Part shown: positions 24,154 through 34,145 of the stretch, piece by piece
How positions within the stretch are numbered: position 1 is the stretch's first letter
How the letters are laid out: each line of letters opens with the position of its first letter
Assembly (NCBI GenBank): GCA_015680905.1
Contig: CM027381.1
Span: forward strand, 71,723,501-71,787,500
Length of the DNA stretch: 64,000 nucleotides
Direction of reading: 5' to 3'
DNA from: Coptis chinensis
Lineage: Eukaryota; Streptophyta; Magnoliopsida; Ranunculales; Ranunculaceae
Program-made: the position numbers and the translations under genes
Notes under the pieces: generated by a model
Seen by the model: only the letters and a program-made list of their open reading frames with translations
What the model was told of the DNA's origin: nothing
The model's database searches: none

Positions 24154-24374
24154 GGTTTACATGACAATCCTTATGAGCTCCTCAAGGGGACATCATTAAC
24201 CCGACTTCTTGCGGGTCTCGGATTCCTTATATAGTCAACAACACACCTTACATACAATGTCATTACCCGATCCATTGAGTTTGTTGATTCACAAATGAAT
24301 CTCACTATTGATGATTTAAAGAAATGTACAATGCACGTAAGTGCCTGTTATTATATCTGGATTAAGAGGACAAG
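24154..24374 (-). repeat. Copia C 3' LTR, distal piece
   Basis: It aligns with 61999-62224 of the copia C 5' LTR. It is cut on the left by the B1 LTR and on the right by insertion of gypsy A2. It continues after A2 at 56781-57158. The last five bases, ACAAG (24370-24374), are the A2 target site. Confidence 0.85.
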
Positions 24375-25863
24375 TGATAAGAGCCCAAAACTGTAGTTTT
24401 AACCCCTTAATAATAATACTTTTAGACCAATTATGCAAGTAATAAATAAGAGTTAATGTTGATTACGTTGCTTTTATGTATTTCGCATTGAAGTCAATTA
24501 TGTGCAGAAATGTGACACTTTGGCGAGATAACGGAGCAATGATTGGTTGCTAAGAAGTTTTGTGATTTAAGGCCAAGATTCAAAGAGAAAAAGCATTTTT
24601 AAAGCACGGTCAAAGCTGAAAAGTCAAAGTCAACGCGGGCAGAAACTGCACACAAAAAGTCGCTTAACTTTCGGGCGTCAGATCTTTGGACTCGTGACTG
24701 AATCGGGGCCTACCTTATGTCAAAATGACCGGATTGGAAAGAGCTTTCCAATGGTTCAAGCCTTAACCTAATCAGAGGAGCAAAAGTTTATGAAAAGTCT
24801 ATTAAAATCAAATCCAGCTGAAAAGGCCTTCGTGGACTGAAGAAATTAGGTTGTGGGCTTGATTTTCCGGTCCAAAACATGGCTCCTCAGCCCATGCCCG
24901 AAAATGTGGATCTGGTCTCCTCCATTTCAACACACAAGACTTAATTCTTAAGTAATCTTAGTTTTAGGTAGCAAGTAGCCATTAGAGAATTTTTAGATAT
25001 GTAATTAGACTCAATTAAATTAATTAGTTTTATTATATCGCTTTTAATTTAGTTATTGAATTATTGTTATTGCTATTCATTAGATCAATAAAGTTAATTA
25101 GTTCTTTATAATTTAGTTCATTTTCCATTAATTATTTAGTTTCAATTCATAAAGTTAGTTATTTGTTATTACTAGTTTCAATTAATTCTTGCATGATTAG
25201 ATTTCCATTTGAATTAAAATAAACAAAGTTAGAATCTTTATACCATGTCTTGTTTAAATTCATTGAGAAATGATAGCATAATGATTCTAGGCTAAACCTC
25301 CATTAGAGGGGGTTGAAGAAGCCTTGATGAAGCTTGATTTTTGTTAAGTGTAGAATAGTCGTGATTTCCCATTCCATTCTAGAAAATAATTAGTTCACCA
25401 TGAGAATGGGTTTGATTGTTTCACCTGCTAGATGTTAGTTGGTATAGATTTCCATGAACAACTAGGGATTAGAAAGAACCAATTGTTATGCGAAAGCAAT
25501 TTAATTCGGATTATGATGATTCTTCGTTAGTAAATTAAGTTGAGTTAAGGTGGAATCAATCAACCCTAATTTCTTATCATTGATTCAATTTAGCATTTCG
25601 TAGTGAATTATCGTATCTCGTTAGTATAATTTGCATCGTAGTATAATTTCGTAAAACTCTCATTGAGTTTGGTAGACTGATAATCTTAGTAAACGCGAAT
25701 TCTAAAGAACTAGGAGTGGAACAAATCTTCTATTCCCACTATATTGTTATAGAATCGAGAGTAGAAAACTTTGATAACTTAAACAAGAAAATAGTTTTAG
25801 TTTTACTTGCGTTTGAGTTTTCGTACTTATTCGTAGGTAAAACTATCATTTTTACTTTTATCA
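24375..25863 (+). repeat. Gypsy A2 5' LTR
   Basis: Starts TGATAAGAGCCC and ends TTTTATCA, length 1489. The first 400 bases differ from the 3' LTR largely at CAG/CTG sites, such as TTTCAGGC versus TTTCGC. The rest is much closer. Confidence 0.95.
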
Positions 25864-25865
25864 AA

Positions 25866-25880
25866 TGGCACCGCTGCCAT
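25866..25880 (+). other. A2 primer binding site
   Basis: TGGCACCGCTGCCAT lies two bases after the LTR. It resembles the complement of the tRNA-Asp 3' end with a few mismatches. Confidence 0.65.
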
Positions 25881-26432
25881 CTTGGTTCCCTTTAGAATTG
25901 TTTTCGTTAGTATAATTAGTCTTTCAAAAGTCCCATTAAACCCACCCACCCTTGTTTGATTCTAACTGTGGTTGTCCGTTTCAGAACTAAAATTTTCCTC
26001 GCAGGATTAGATGGAGCGCGACCTCGCCCTTGGTAGGCTAAATTGGAGCACCACCCGCGCCCAAATCACTGGACATCAGTGAAGAATAGAGCGTGCCTGC
26101 ACCTCGCTGGAGCTACCCGGCCCAAATCATCGACTCGATTCGACTGACTCGAATTCGACTTCACCACAAGGCTTAACTAGAGCCTCATACCACTTTTGAA
26201 ACCACTCGATTTCCACAGGTTAGTTTCAAACTTCCATTTCTTCAAGTTTCAGTGTTTCTAACTTGTTAAATGCACTGAGCTCGCGTAAACAAGACGCTAT
26301 TCATAAGCGAAGCAAGGAGGCTTTCAGATACTTCTTTCTTCCACATCTCACATCTCCTGTTAGAGGTTCATACTAGCATATCAGGATTATTTGAGTGTTG
26401 TCATATTTAGTTAAGATTGGTCTTAGCCTTGC
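25881..26432 (+). other. A2 5' leader
   Basis: Noncoding leader. A segment around 25930-25985 (ACCCACCCACCCTTGTTTGA onward) is almost identical to the A3 leader around 35695-35745, more so than the sequence around it. It could hold packaging or splicing signals. Confidence 0.45.
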
Positions 26433-27480
26433 ATGAGATTAAGGTCAGGTCGAAGAAAAACACCTAACGTAATCAACCGACAACGTCAACAAACACGCCT
26501 TTCTAGTATACCACTCACTACACCTCTAGCTAATATACCACACACAACACCTGAAATAATGGCTGAAAAAAGAGAGTCTCCTCTCTCTGACTTTTACAAC
26601 GCCTTGAACGATAGCCCGAATCTTGCATCGTTCTAGCAGACCCAGTGGGGGATTTCTGAATCCCTCCAAATATATTTAATTTGTTACCCATTTTTCATGG
26701 GTTAGACCATGAAAAACCTTATCAGCACATGCGTAGGATTGAACAAGTCCTTACCATATTCCACCATCCTACGGTTGGTGCTGAACAAATTAAACTAAGG
26801 GTATTTCCTTTTACCCTAGCTGACAAGGTGGCATCTTGGTTAACTGCCCAAGCGCCTAATTCTGTGAACTCGTGGGCTAAACTTGTTCAACTATTTATGG
26901 AACATTTTTACCCACCCCTGAAGACAGATGAAATACTTTCCAAGATTCATTTCTTTCATTTAATCCTCATGAATCATTTTCGTGGGCTTGGAATCGCTTT
27001 CACCGATCTTCTTATAGAGTGTCCACATTCATAACCTTGCAAAAGACACGTTAGTTCGCGGCCTTTTCAAGCGGATCTGCTATACACCACCACAAAGAGG
27101 TGCTTGACATAATGAATGGGGTAGTTTGTTTAGTAAAGGAGCCTCGAGGCTTATAAATATTTAGAAGATCAAAACTAAGCTTAATAATAACTAGCGGGTA
27201 GTGATGATATCTCCCGCTCGCTAGTTCTTCTACAAATGCTTAAGGTCACGATGTATGTTTGAGATGAAACCCGATCCCCGAAGCTAAAAAAAAAATTTAA
27301 TCGAATCTCTCACTAAAAAGGTGGAAGCTATTTCTATTCAACAAAAGCCTATCCCCATCATGAATGTCAACTCCAATCCATGTAATTTCTGTTTGAGTCC
27401 TGAACATCCCGACTCATATTGTCCTCTAGCTTACGAACAACAAACATCACAACAAGATAATGTTTGCTCAATTAATAGTT
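26433..27480 (+). pseudogene. A2 gag, broken
   Basis: The start ATG at 26433 gives MRLRSGRRK, a start common to plant gypsy gag proteins. Capsid follows at about 26681-27034 (motifs N-L-L-P-I-F-H-G-L, then A-S-W-L and H-F-Y-P-P-L). A good zinc knuckle of the form C-x2-C-x4-H-x4-C lies at 27381-27422. Stops and frameshifts near 26636, 27030 and 27060-27300 break it, several at CTG/CAG positions. At 27480 it runs into a deletion junction. Confidence 0.75.
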
Positions 27481-27504
27481 AACATTAATTGAGTTGATAA
27501 AGCT

Positions 27505-27788
27505 AACAAGAAACATGTTCATGATAAGTAAATCTTGTGCAAAGAGTTTGTGGTAGGTCAAAAAGTCTTACTTTACAACTCCCGTCTACATATTTTTCCA
27601 GGGAAAAAACCCGTTGGTCTGGACCTTTTCTGGTTACTGAAGTCACCCCTTAAGGGGTAATCACCTTGGTAAATCCCAAGGACAACAGTACATTTCTAGT
27701 AAATGGCCAATGGTTAAAACATTTTCACGAGCTATTGTCCCCTGATGTGGAGGAAGTCCTTTTACAGGACCCTGTCTATGAGGACTGA
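27505..27788 (+). pseudogene. A2 integrase C-terminal remnant
   Basis: It aligns with A3 41390-41674, the last part of integrase. Key motifs are [14 protein letters not shown], then the end L-L-Q-D-P-V-Y-E-D and stop at 27786. About 13 kb of pol found in intact relatives is reduced to this tail. A short filler of about 25 bases at 27480-27504 joins it to gag. Confidence 0.75.
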
Positions 27789-28808
27789 CCTTTGTTGTTT
27801 GGTGTACTTCCTTTCACTTCCATATATTGGTATACACACCATTCAGGTAACCGGGCCCTCCCTATGGAGTGTGTGGTTGTAAGTACTAGATCCTAAGTTC
27901 ACGTTTAACATAATTCATGTCTTCCACTCTTGCATGTTTTCTCAGTTTTTGAGTCATGTTCCTCTATAGTGTGAATTATGCATTTATTGCTTTATTGTTT
28001 TTCTTATATTAAATCTTATTCATAAAAATTAAAAAATTCTAAACCATAAAAATAGCAATTTAAGAAGTCTCGGGAATCTGACTTTAAAAGACCCACTTTT
28101 AAAACAAAATTTTAAACTCTGTTGCCTAAAATTTGTTTGGGGGTGGGGTGTTCGTTTTTCCGTTCTTGATTGTTCAACTTTCCATTTGTGTTGCTTAGGC
28201 CATTTAATCGTATTTCGATTCGGTTTGACATTATTTATGAATTTAGATTTCATTCGTTTGCATAACTTACGTCATGCACGCACTTCAAGGCATTTTCCAT
28301 CTTTTTATATGTCACCCACGGTTGAAATAGAGTGTTTTATGGATCATTGGATTGGAAATTCTCTCCTGATCATTTCCATAACTCATTTGTAAAAATCGGA
28401 CCAGTAACGAAGCGGCAATTTTAGTTTGAAGTTGCGCAAAAAATCGGCAGATTTCAAAAATCGAATTGGGCTTGGGCCCAAACTCTCCCATGCACGTGCG
28501 TCCTCTTTCTTTAACCCAAAACAGATCGTGAGTTTTCCTTTTCCCCACCTCCATTAACAAAGCTTCAAAACCCTTAAAAAAAAAAAAAAAAAAAAACACC
28601 CATGTCCAACAATTTAAAACAATTTCAAATCTTCTCCAAAATATTTCCCCACCAATTCCGACCTTTTGGAATATCAAAAAAATACAAAAATTCACAAATT
28701 TCGAACTGCCATCGCTACCACCGCGCCTCCTCCCATTGTTTTTAGTTAGGTTGTTTCAAACTCATCCCCTCAACCTTATTCAAACCCACAAATAGTTTCA
28801 AAACTCCA
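27789..28808 (+). other. A2 spacer between integrase and ORF-A
   Basis: No coding frame. It holds the PPT-like GTTTGGGGGTGG at 28135-28146 and a run of about 20 A at 28577-28596. It is collinear with A3 41675-42710. Confidence 0.55.
28135..28146 (+). other. Internal PPT-like motif 1 (A2)
   Basis: GTTTGGGGGTGG is identical in these 12 bases to the true PPT of A2 at 55270. It lies between integrase and ORF-A. Confidence 0.6.
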
Positions 28809-29945
28809 ATGGCTCAAAGACGAAGAATTTTGCCAGAACATGCTTTTCGTGCCGACCACTTTGAGTCATTTTACAGTGAGGAGATGATTCGTAGAGATTG
28901 GAAGCATTTATGGTATACGACGAACGATTTTTATCATGAAGATTTGGTCCAACAATTTTACAGGACGAGGGAGTTGGTTGGGAATAAATTTTTTGTTAAG
29001 GTGAATAAAGTAAGGCGAGAAGTGGATAGAAATTTGTTGGCGCCAGATCTTCGGTATGGAGGAGATCGCGACCTTTGTGACCTTGTAAAGGCAGGAATCC
29101 CAAGTTAGTGGGATCGAGGCCTTGATGAACCAGACGGTTTTGGAGTGGTAACTATAATGCGAAGCTCTCATCAGGTTTGCCGGGCCGTTTTGCGAACCAA
29201 CCAACCGGTCAGAGCTCAAATGGATTGGGAGGAATGTCATTAGAAAGGAGAAAGTCAGTGACATCAGCCTGAATTGTCTCCATGTGCTTTGGATACTCTA
29301 GACGAGAGAGTATGATTTCTGTATCATCGAGTTTTTGATTACTATGATTAGAGGATTTGGGAAGAGTATTGCACCTCTCCCTGTTCTGATAACAAAGATC
29401 ATGATGAGGTTGAAAGCGACTCCGAAGTCTGATCGGATTTGCCTAAAAGGCACCAAAATCCTACTATTTGTAGGTAGTATATCTAGAAGATGTGGAGGTT
29501 GCCTGAAGAGAGGGTAGTTGAAGAGGATGACTTAGAGGATGGGGAGGACACGACATGTTTTGATGCCGATGCCTTGGAAAGGTGTACGTCCGATGCAGAA
29601 CGCATGTCGGTGCTTCATTGTGGCATGCGTTCTCTCAACACTATTTGTGGAGATCTCCAGACTCGGCAAGCTGACATCCATCGTAACTATGAGACTTGCG
29701 CCCAGCGCGAGGATGAACATTGGGAGGAGATTAAGGCCGACATGGAAACTCAGCGAAAGTTTCGTGAAGATATGCGTGAACTCTTCCCACCCCAAGGGGG
29801 TTCTTCTTTTGAGGAGGTGTTTATGAGGCACGAGCGTCGTCGCCGAAGGACGGATGGCTCTGGCCCATCGGGAGCTCATGAGTCATCTCCTTCTCATGTG
29901 CCATCCACTACCAACAGCGCGTGGTTTAGGGATATTATGAGTTGA
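28809..29945 (+). pseudogene. A2 ORF-A (Athila envelope-like / plant transposon protein)
   Basis: The start at 28809 gives MAQRRRILPEHAF. The N-terminal 100 codons are open to 29108, with R-R-D-W-K-H-L and a D-L-V-Q-Q-F motif. A middle part (29109-29489) is shifted but keeps the L-H-V-L-W pattern and the P-V-L-I-T-K-I-M motif. The C-terminal 151 codons (29490-29945) are open: an acidic stretch, a long charged segment rich in Glu, Arg and Gln that could be coiled coil, then an Arg- and Ser-rich tail. No signal peptide or clear membrane anchor is visible, so the envelope label is by position and family, not by structure. Full length would be about 380 residues. Confidence 0.6.
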
Positions 29946-30108
29946 TGTTGTTTTATATTTGTTTTTATTTAGTTCGGATGTTAATTTTTGAATTCCGTAG
30001 TTAAATTTGAATTTGGTAGTTAAATGTTGTTTGAATTTCAATTTTAATATAATTTGGTTCTTTTTAAATTGTGCGTTGATTTTATTGTTAATCCCACCTT
30101 CCTGAATT

Positions 30109-30120
30109 GTTTGGGGGTGG
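30109..30120 (+). other. Internal PPT-like motif 2 (A2)
   Basis: GTTTGGGGGTGG, the same 12 bases as at 28135 and 55270, lies after ORF-A. The A3 copy has lost the G run (near 44060). Confidence 0.6.
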
Positions 30121-30410
30121 TATTATTTATTCTAGCATGATTTTTATATGATCCTCCATTTTAGAAGTTGTTTTGGAGTGATGGTTGAGAATATTGCCGA
30201 TATTGGCATGCCTATGATTAGATGTGGTGGTAGAATGAAATCTAAAAGAGTTTAGAAGTTACTATTCTAAATTCAATCTAAAAGATATTAGGTTTGTTTT
30301 AGAATCAAGAATATGGGTTGTTTTCGTTTTCGGTTTTGGAAATTTTTTGTTTCCGGCAATTGCCTTAAAACTTTTTGGCAACTTCCCAATTCGTTTAGGA
30401 AACTCAAAAC

Positions 30411-30420
30411 CTATATAAAC
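30411..30420 (+). promoter_or_regulatory. TATA-like box upstream of ORF-B (A2)
   Basis: CTATATAAAC is followed by TTCATTCATTCTCC, and about 370 bases further lies the ORF-B start. It matches A1 at 5526-5536. A3 has a weakened form, TATTTAAA, at 44369-44376. Confidence 0.5.
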
Positions 30421-30791
30421 TTCATTCATTCTCCACACAAAACTCACATCTCTCACTTTCATCTCTCACCTTTCACTCCCAAGTTTTCCTTTTTTTCCTT
30501 CTCACTTCAAAGACTTGAGTCGCTTCGAGCCTTCGCCAGGAGTGGGAGTGCCACCCTACGCCAAAACACCGCCCAAGAATTTTCACTTGAGCGCGCACTG
30601 CGCCCTACCCAGACCAAATCTGAGCGCAACCCGCGCCCAAAACATCAGAAGTCCAATTGTTCTCGAAGCGACTGCGCTCCATAAAAGGCATAGGTTGAGC
30701 GACTGCCACGACTTCGGTGTGCACGAAAAATTCTGATTTTTTGTGGGTTGTTCCAGGATCGTTTGCAGCTGTTCCAGAGGTTAGTTTTGAG

Positions 30792-31706
30792 ATGGCATCT
30801 CCTATAGTCATACCGGAATAGTCTTTCGAAGATTTGTTTTCGAGCGACACATACAGATTATGGTTTTGAGAAATAATCATACAAGAAGGATGTCATTCTT
30901 TAATGGTAAGTTCGATGAACTTTACTCTCTCCGTGACTTACCTCAGATTTTTATAACCATTGTAAATTTTTCATCGGATGGACATGTTCTCCATCACTAT
31001 TAATGACGAAACAATGGAAATAACCAAGTTCTTGTTGGGTTTTGTTGTTAAGCTTCCTATGCCAGCTGAGATTCAAGACCCATGGGGTTACATAGTTGAT
31101 AATTTCTCTGCCTACAACTATATGAGTTTTTCATGAGACTTATGGAGCCAAATTTTCCCGTAGAGAGGACCAAGGGAAATATGACGAGTCTCTTGGTAGC
31201 TTGTCCCTTTAACGGGCACAATGATGTTCTTTATCTTGCTAAACATATTAGGGAGTGGCATTTTTTCTTCGCGAATGACGCTTATTTGCGACATTTTCCT
31301 TGCTCTAGCTGAGGGACGTCTGCTATATGACCTTCCCAAGACATTAATGTCTAGTTTAGCAAGAGCCCAGAATATGAGGCATAAGTATCTTCTTATGCCT
31401 GTCTTAGTTTGTCGAATCATGTTATGTTTCTTTCCCATTTTTTGTACCCGTTTCACGGATTGGGTTGGGGTCGACACTGTGTGACCCACCAATTGTATTA
31501 TTCGATCTTTCCGTGCAATGACTTGGCAAGGGTGGAGGATAAAACCTCATCAGGTTGCACCTTACACCCCATCCGACCGCGTGGCGCTTAACAGGTTAGC
31601 AATCATAGATGATAAATGGCGGCAGACTTGGCAAGTTATCATGGCATGGCAGGACGCGAAGGAACCTCATCTCTTTAAAGCGGATGATGAGGAGGATGAC
31701 AAGTAA
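30792..31706 (+). pseudogene. A2 ORF-B, unknown protein, broken
   Basis: The start MASPIVIPE at 30792 matches MTSPIVIPEQ of A3. There is an early stop after nine codons and later frame changes. A long conserved part near 31350-31500 has R-A-Q-N-M-R-H-K-Y-L-L-M-P-V-L-V, then F-T-D-W. The acidic C-terminus (31518-31706) ends in a D-E-E-D-D-K type tail. I do not recognise the family. About 300 residues are expected. It lies downstream of its own TATA-like box and just before an intron-like segment. Confidence 0.55.
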
Positions 31707-31720
31707 ACGCTGGTGGGGAG

Positions 31721-31858
31721 GTAAGTTTTTAGTTTCAGTTAGTGTCTGCTTATGTCCCAAGCAATTTATTACTTAGTAACCCCATAACGGGTGGAACTCC
31801 TATATAGTTGCGTCCGTTTTTATTTTCTATATTAGTATGTTTTAACCTTGTTTTGCAG
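31721..31858 (+). other. Intron-like segment just after the ORF-B stop (A2)
   Basis: GTAAGTTTTT at 31721 and TTGTTTTGCAG ending at 31858 fit plant splice sites. The 138-base interior is T-rich. A3 has the same structure (45616-45758), and in both the donor starts about 13-15 bases after the stop codon. Confidence 0.5.
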
Positions 31859-31938
31859 ATGTTCTAGAATTTTACACGTTTCCATGGTATTTTTCTACCA
31901 TTTTTATTTAAATACTTTGAGGACAAAGCATGCTTCTT

Positions 31939-31950
31939 GTTTGGGGGTAG
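31939..31950 (+). other. Internal PPT-like motif 3 (A2)
   Basis: GTTTGGGGGTAG follows TTTGAGGACAAAGCATGCTT, close to the GAGGACAAGCAAAA that precedes the true PPT. So the extended context, not only the G run, is duplicated. Confidence 0.6.
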
Positions 31951-33151
31951 CATAGAAACACGCATAATTAAGGCATTTGTTAGGATATAGATATGTATAA
32001 TATGCAATTGTTTTCTAGTTAAATTTCAAAAATTTCAAAATTTCAAAAATATAAATAAAAAGATATGCTATACACTTAGGAATATTGGTATTGTTTTCTT
32101 TCTCTATGCTCTTAATAATCTAGAAGTCTCACGTAGCTTTTGCATTAGAATAATTTTTAGAAACTTAGGTTAATATATAGGTAATAATCTTTGCATCTAT
32201 CTATAAATATATTATATGAGTATCTATGATTGTTAGCAGTAAGTTTCTGAAATCTAGGCTAGAGTACTTATTCTACAAATCCTGTGAGAATATAGCCTAA
32301 AGCCTTATATGAGTGAAACATTTGAGAAATGACACAAGGGAGAAGTAAAATCCGGATAGAGAAATCACACATCAACTTGCTTGATCATTATATCATATCC
32401 TAAGCGAGAATTTAGGCCCTCTTTGGATCGATATAGCCAGAAATTCAAACCTTATGAATTAGTTTCCGCTAGTCGCCCCTCTGAGCCTTTCTTTAGCCTT
32501 TCATAAACCGAAAATCCTTTAACCTGTTACAAACAAAATAAAAATAAAAATCAGCCTACCCATTATTTGAATAAGTCTGAGAATAGAGATGAAGAATAGA
32601 AAAGAGAAAGACCTTTGAAATCAAGAATTTGTTAATTGCTTCAAATAAGAAAAGAAAGTTTCCATCCAAATAAAAAAATAAAAAAATAAAAAAAATAAAA
32701 AAATAAAAAAATAAAAGAAAATAAAGAGTTAGAACTCCAAAAATAGAATCAATGGAGTCCAAAGCCAAAGAAAAAAATATGGCTAAGGATGGAAACCAAG
32801 TTTAGAAGCAAAAGTAAAGAACAAGGTTTTCTCTAGTTACATAATATGAAGACTCTATTATCTCAGACTTGTCCTTTTTGAATATCCATTTCCTTCCTTC
32901 TTAAACCATCTCCTAATCCCCACAACACCTAATAAAGACCTCTAGCTTAATTAGGAATAGGTTAGTGTGATAGTAAGTGGCAGATGTGTTTGATCGACTC
33001 CGGCTTCCTTGTGTGTCATTGAGATTGTAAGGTAAAGTGTGCCCATCGCGGCACTAGAGTAAATAAACTTAAGCGGAAAAATCAGAGTGGTTTTTGTCTT
33101 GACATTGATGTGAGGACCTACTTAAGGACGCTATTCCGAGTTTTTAGAAAC
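31951..33151 (+). other. A2 3' noncoding region, left of the CACTA insertion
   Basis: No coding. It includes the conserved block (32402-32438) and A-rich repeats at 32674-32730. It stops at the CACTA insertion and resumes at 54887. The flanking triplets AAC (33149-33151) and AAT (54887-54889) look like a 3-bp duplication with one later change. Confidence 0.6.
32402..32438 (+). other. Conserved noncoding block (A2 copy)
   Basis: Reverse complement of the A1 block at 4228-4263, in the sense direction of A2. It contains GGCCCTCTTTGGATC. Confidence 0.65.
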
Positions 33152-33170
33152 CACTACTAAAAAAAAGGGT
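33152..33170 (+). repeat. CACTA left terminal inverted repeat
   Basis: CACTACTAAAAAAAAGGG pairs with the right end at 54868-54886 (which has one fewer A). The match weakens after GGG. Confidence 0.85.
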
Positions 33171-33440
33171 TTTTATCTCGGTTCTAAAATTATCCTTATC
33201 TCAGTTATGCTGATGAGCGAGATAATATGTCCCATAAACTAGTTATTAGCTATGAGTTGGAAATATGTTATCTCGATTCTTACATATCCGAGATAAACCA
33301 AAATATAATTATCTCGCATGGTGTGGCACTGATATAATAGGAAATTTCAGTTATCTCGCACTCAATCGAAATAATTGAAATTATACCTAATATCTCGGGC
33401 ACTCAACCGATATAATTAATCTTAAACCAAATATCTCAGA
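33171..33440 (+). repeat. CACTA left subterminal repeats
   Basis: About ten copies of TATCTCGG-, ATCTCAG- or GAGATAAT-like motifs occur in both directions. Such subterminal arrays bind the transposase accessory protein in CACTA elements. Confidence 0.7.
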
Positions 33441-33582
33441 ATAGATAGGCAAAATAGAAAATAGAAATCGCAGAAAAGGAGGACACGATTAGATAATGGC
33501 AACCGCCCTCTTCACACTCTCTCCCACGAACTCAGGATGGAAACCGCGGCCCGTTGTGGCTCCCAACCTCTCCCAAGTATCT

Positions 33583-33829
33583 CGCTTCTCCGTGTTGCAG
33601 AAGATGTTGTTGATTCTGGCTTTAATTGGGACTTGTATGGTTATTGGTGATGGAGTCCTCACACCTGCAGTTTCCGATACTTTTGATGCCATCATATACT
33701 GGAGTTTTGTTGGTAGACTAGATATTGGGACTTCGTTTTTACATATCTAATTACCGCGCTCTGGCCATTTTGCAGTTTTCTCTGCGGTATCTGGCCTTGA
33801 GCTTTCCATGTCCAAAGAGCAACATAAAT
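33583..33829 (+). pseudogene. HAK/KUP potassium transporter fragment
   Basis: Positions 33601-33672 encode [25 protein letters not shown], the conserved first-membrane-region motif of plant HAK/KUP/KT transporters (GDGVLTP). After an intron-like gap, an exon at 33776-33829 reads F-S-A-V-S-G-L-E-L-S-M-S-K-E-Q-H-K, the next piece of the same family, with TTTTGCAG before and GTAAGAG after it. Only about 45 codons of a protein near 780 residues remain. It begins in a frame starting at 33496 whose N-terminal part is unrelated. The kept intron shows capture from genomic DNA. It is not a working gene. Confidence 0.85.
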
Positions 33830-34140
33830 GTAAGAGTCTTGTCACTGCTACTGCCTTTAGATTCATCTGTTGTGTTTTAGAGACTTTGCTTCAGTGCTAA
33901 TAGACTGTACGGTTTTGTTAATAATAGCATATAAATTTTTCCTAGAGCAATTTGGAGTCATATACCTTCAATATATTTTCACTTCTATTACAGAAAATTA
34001 TAAACCTTACCTTTGAGACTCTATTAGGGGAAGCAAGGACAGTAATCCACATCATAATTCTTTGTGGTAGAAACAATAATCCACTTATGTCCTGGAATTG
34101 ATGGTTACATTTCGTTGTCATTACTGAATGTCTGGGTTGG
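33830..34140 (+). other. CACTA internal sequence after the KUP fragment
   Basis: Nothing coding is recognised. It may be the following KUP intron. It ends with GTAGT (34141-34145), the A3 target site. Confidence 0.45.
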
Positions 34141-34145
34141 GTAGT

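Larger units (their letters stand above)
29946..30791 (+). other. A2 spacer between ORF-A and ORF-B
   Basis: Noncoding. It holds PPT-like motif 2 (30109-30120), a TATA-like box (30411-30420) and a C/T-rich leader from about 30421 to 30510, then a GC-rich stretch before the ORF-B start. Confidence 0.55.

Noticed and set aside
28577..28596. Poly-A tail of a retroposed sequence
   Set aside because: The A run lies in a spacer that is collinear between A2 and A3, where A3 also has an A run. It is part of the element.
33496..33750. A complete KUP gene start
   Set aside because: Only about 25 codons match the transporter. The N-terminal part does not, and the rest of the gene is absent. It is a captured fragment in a CACTA element.
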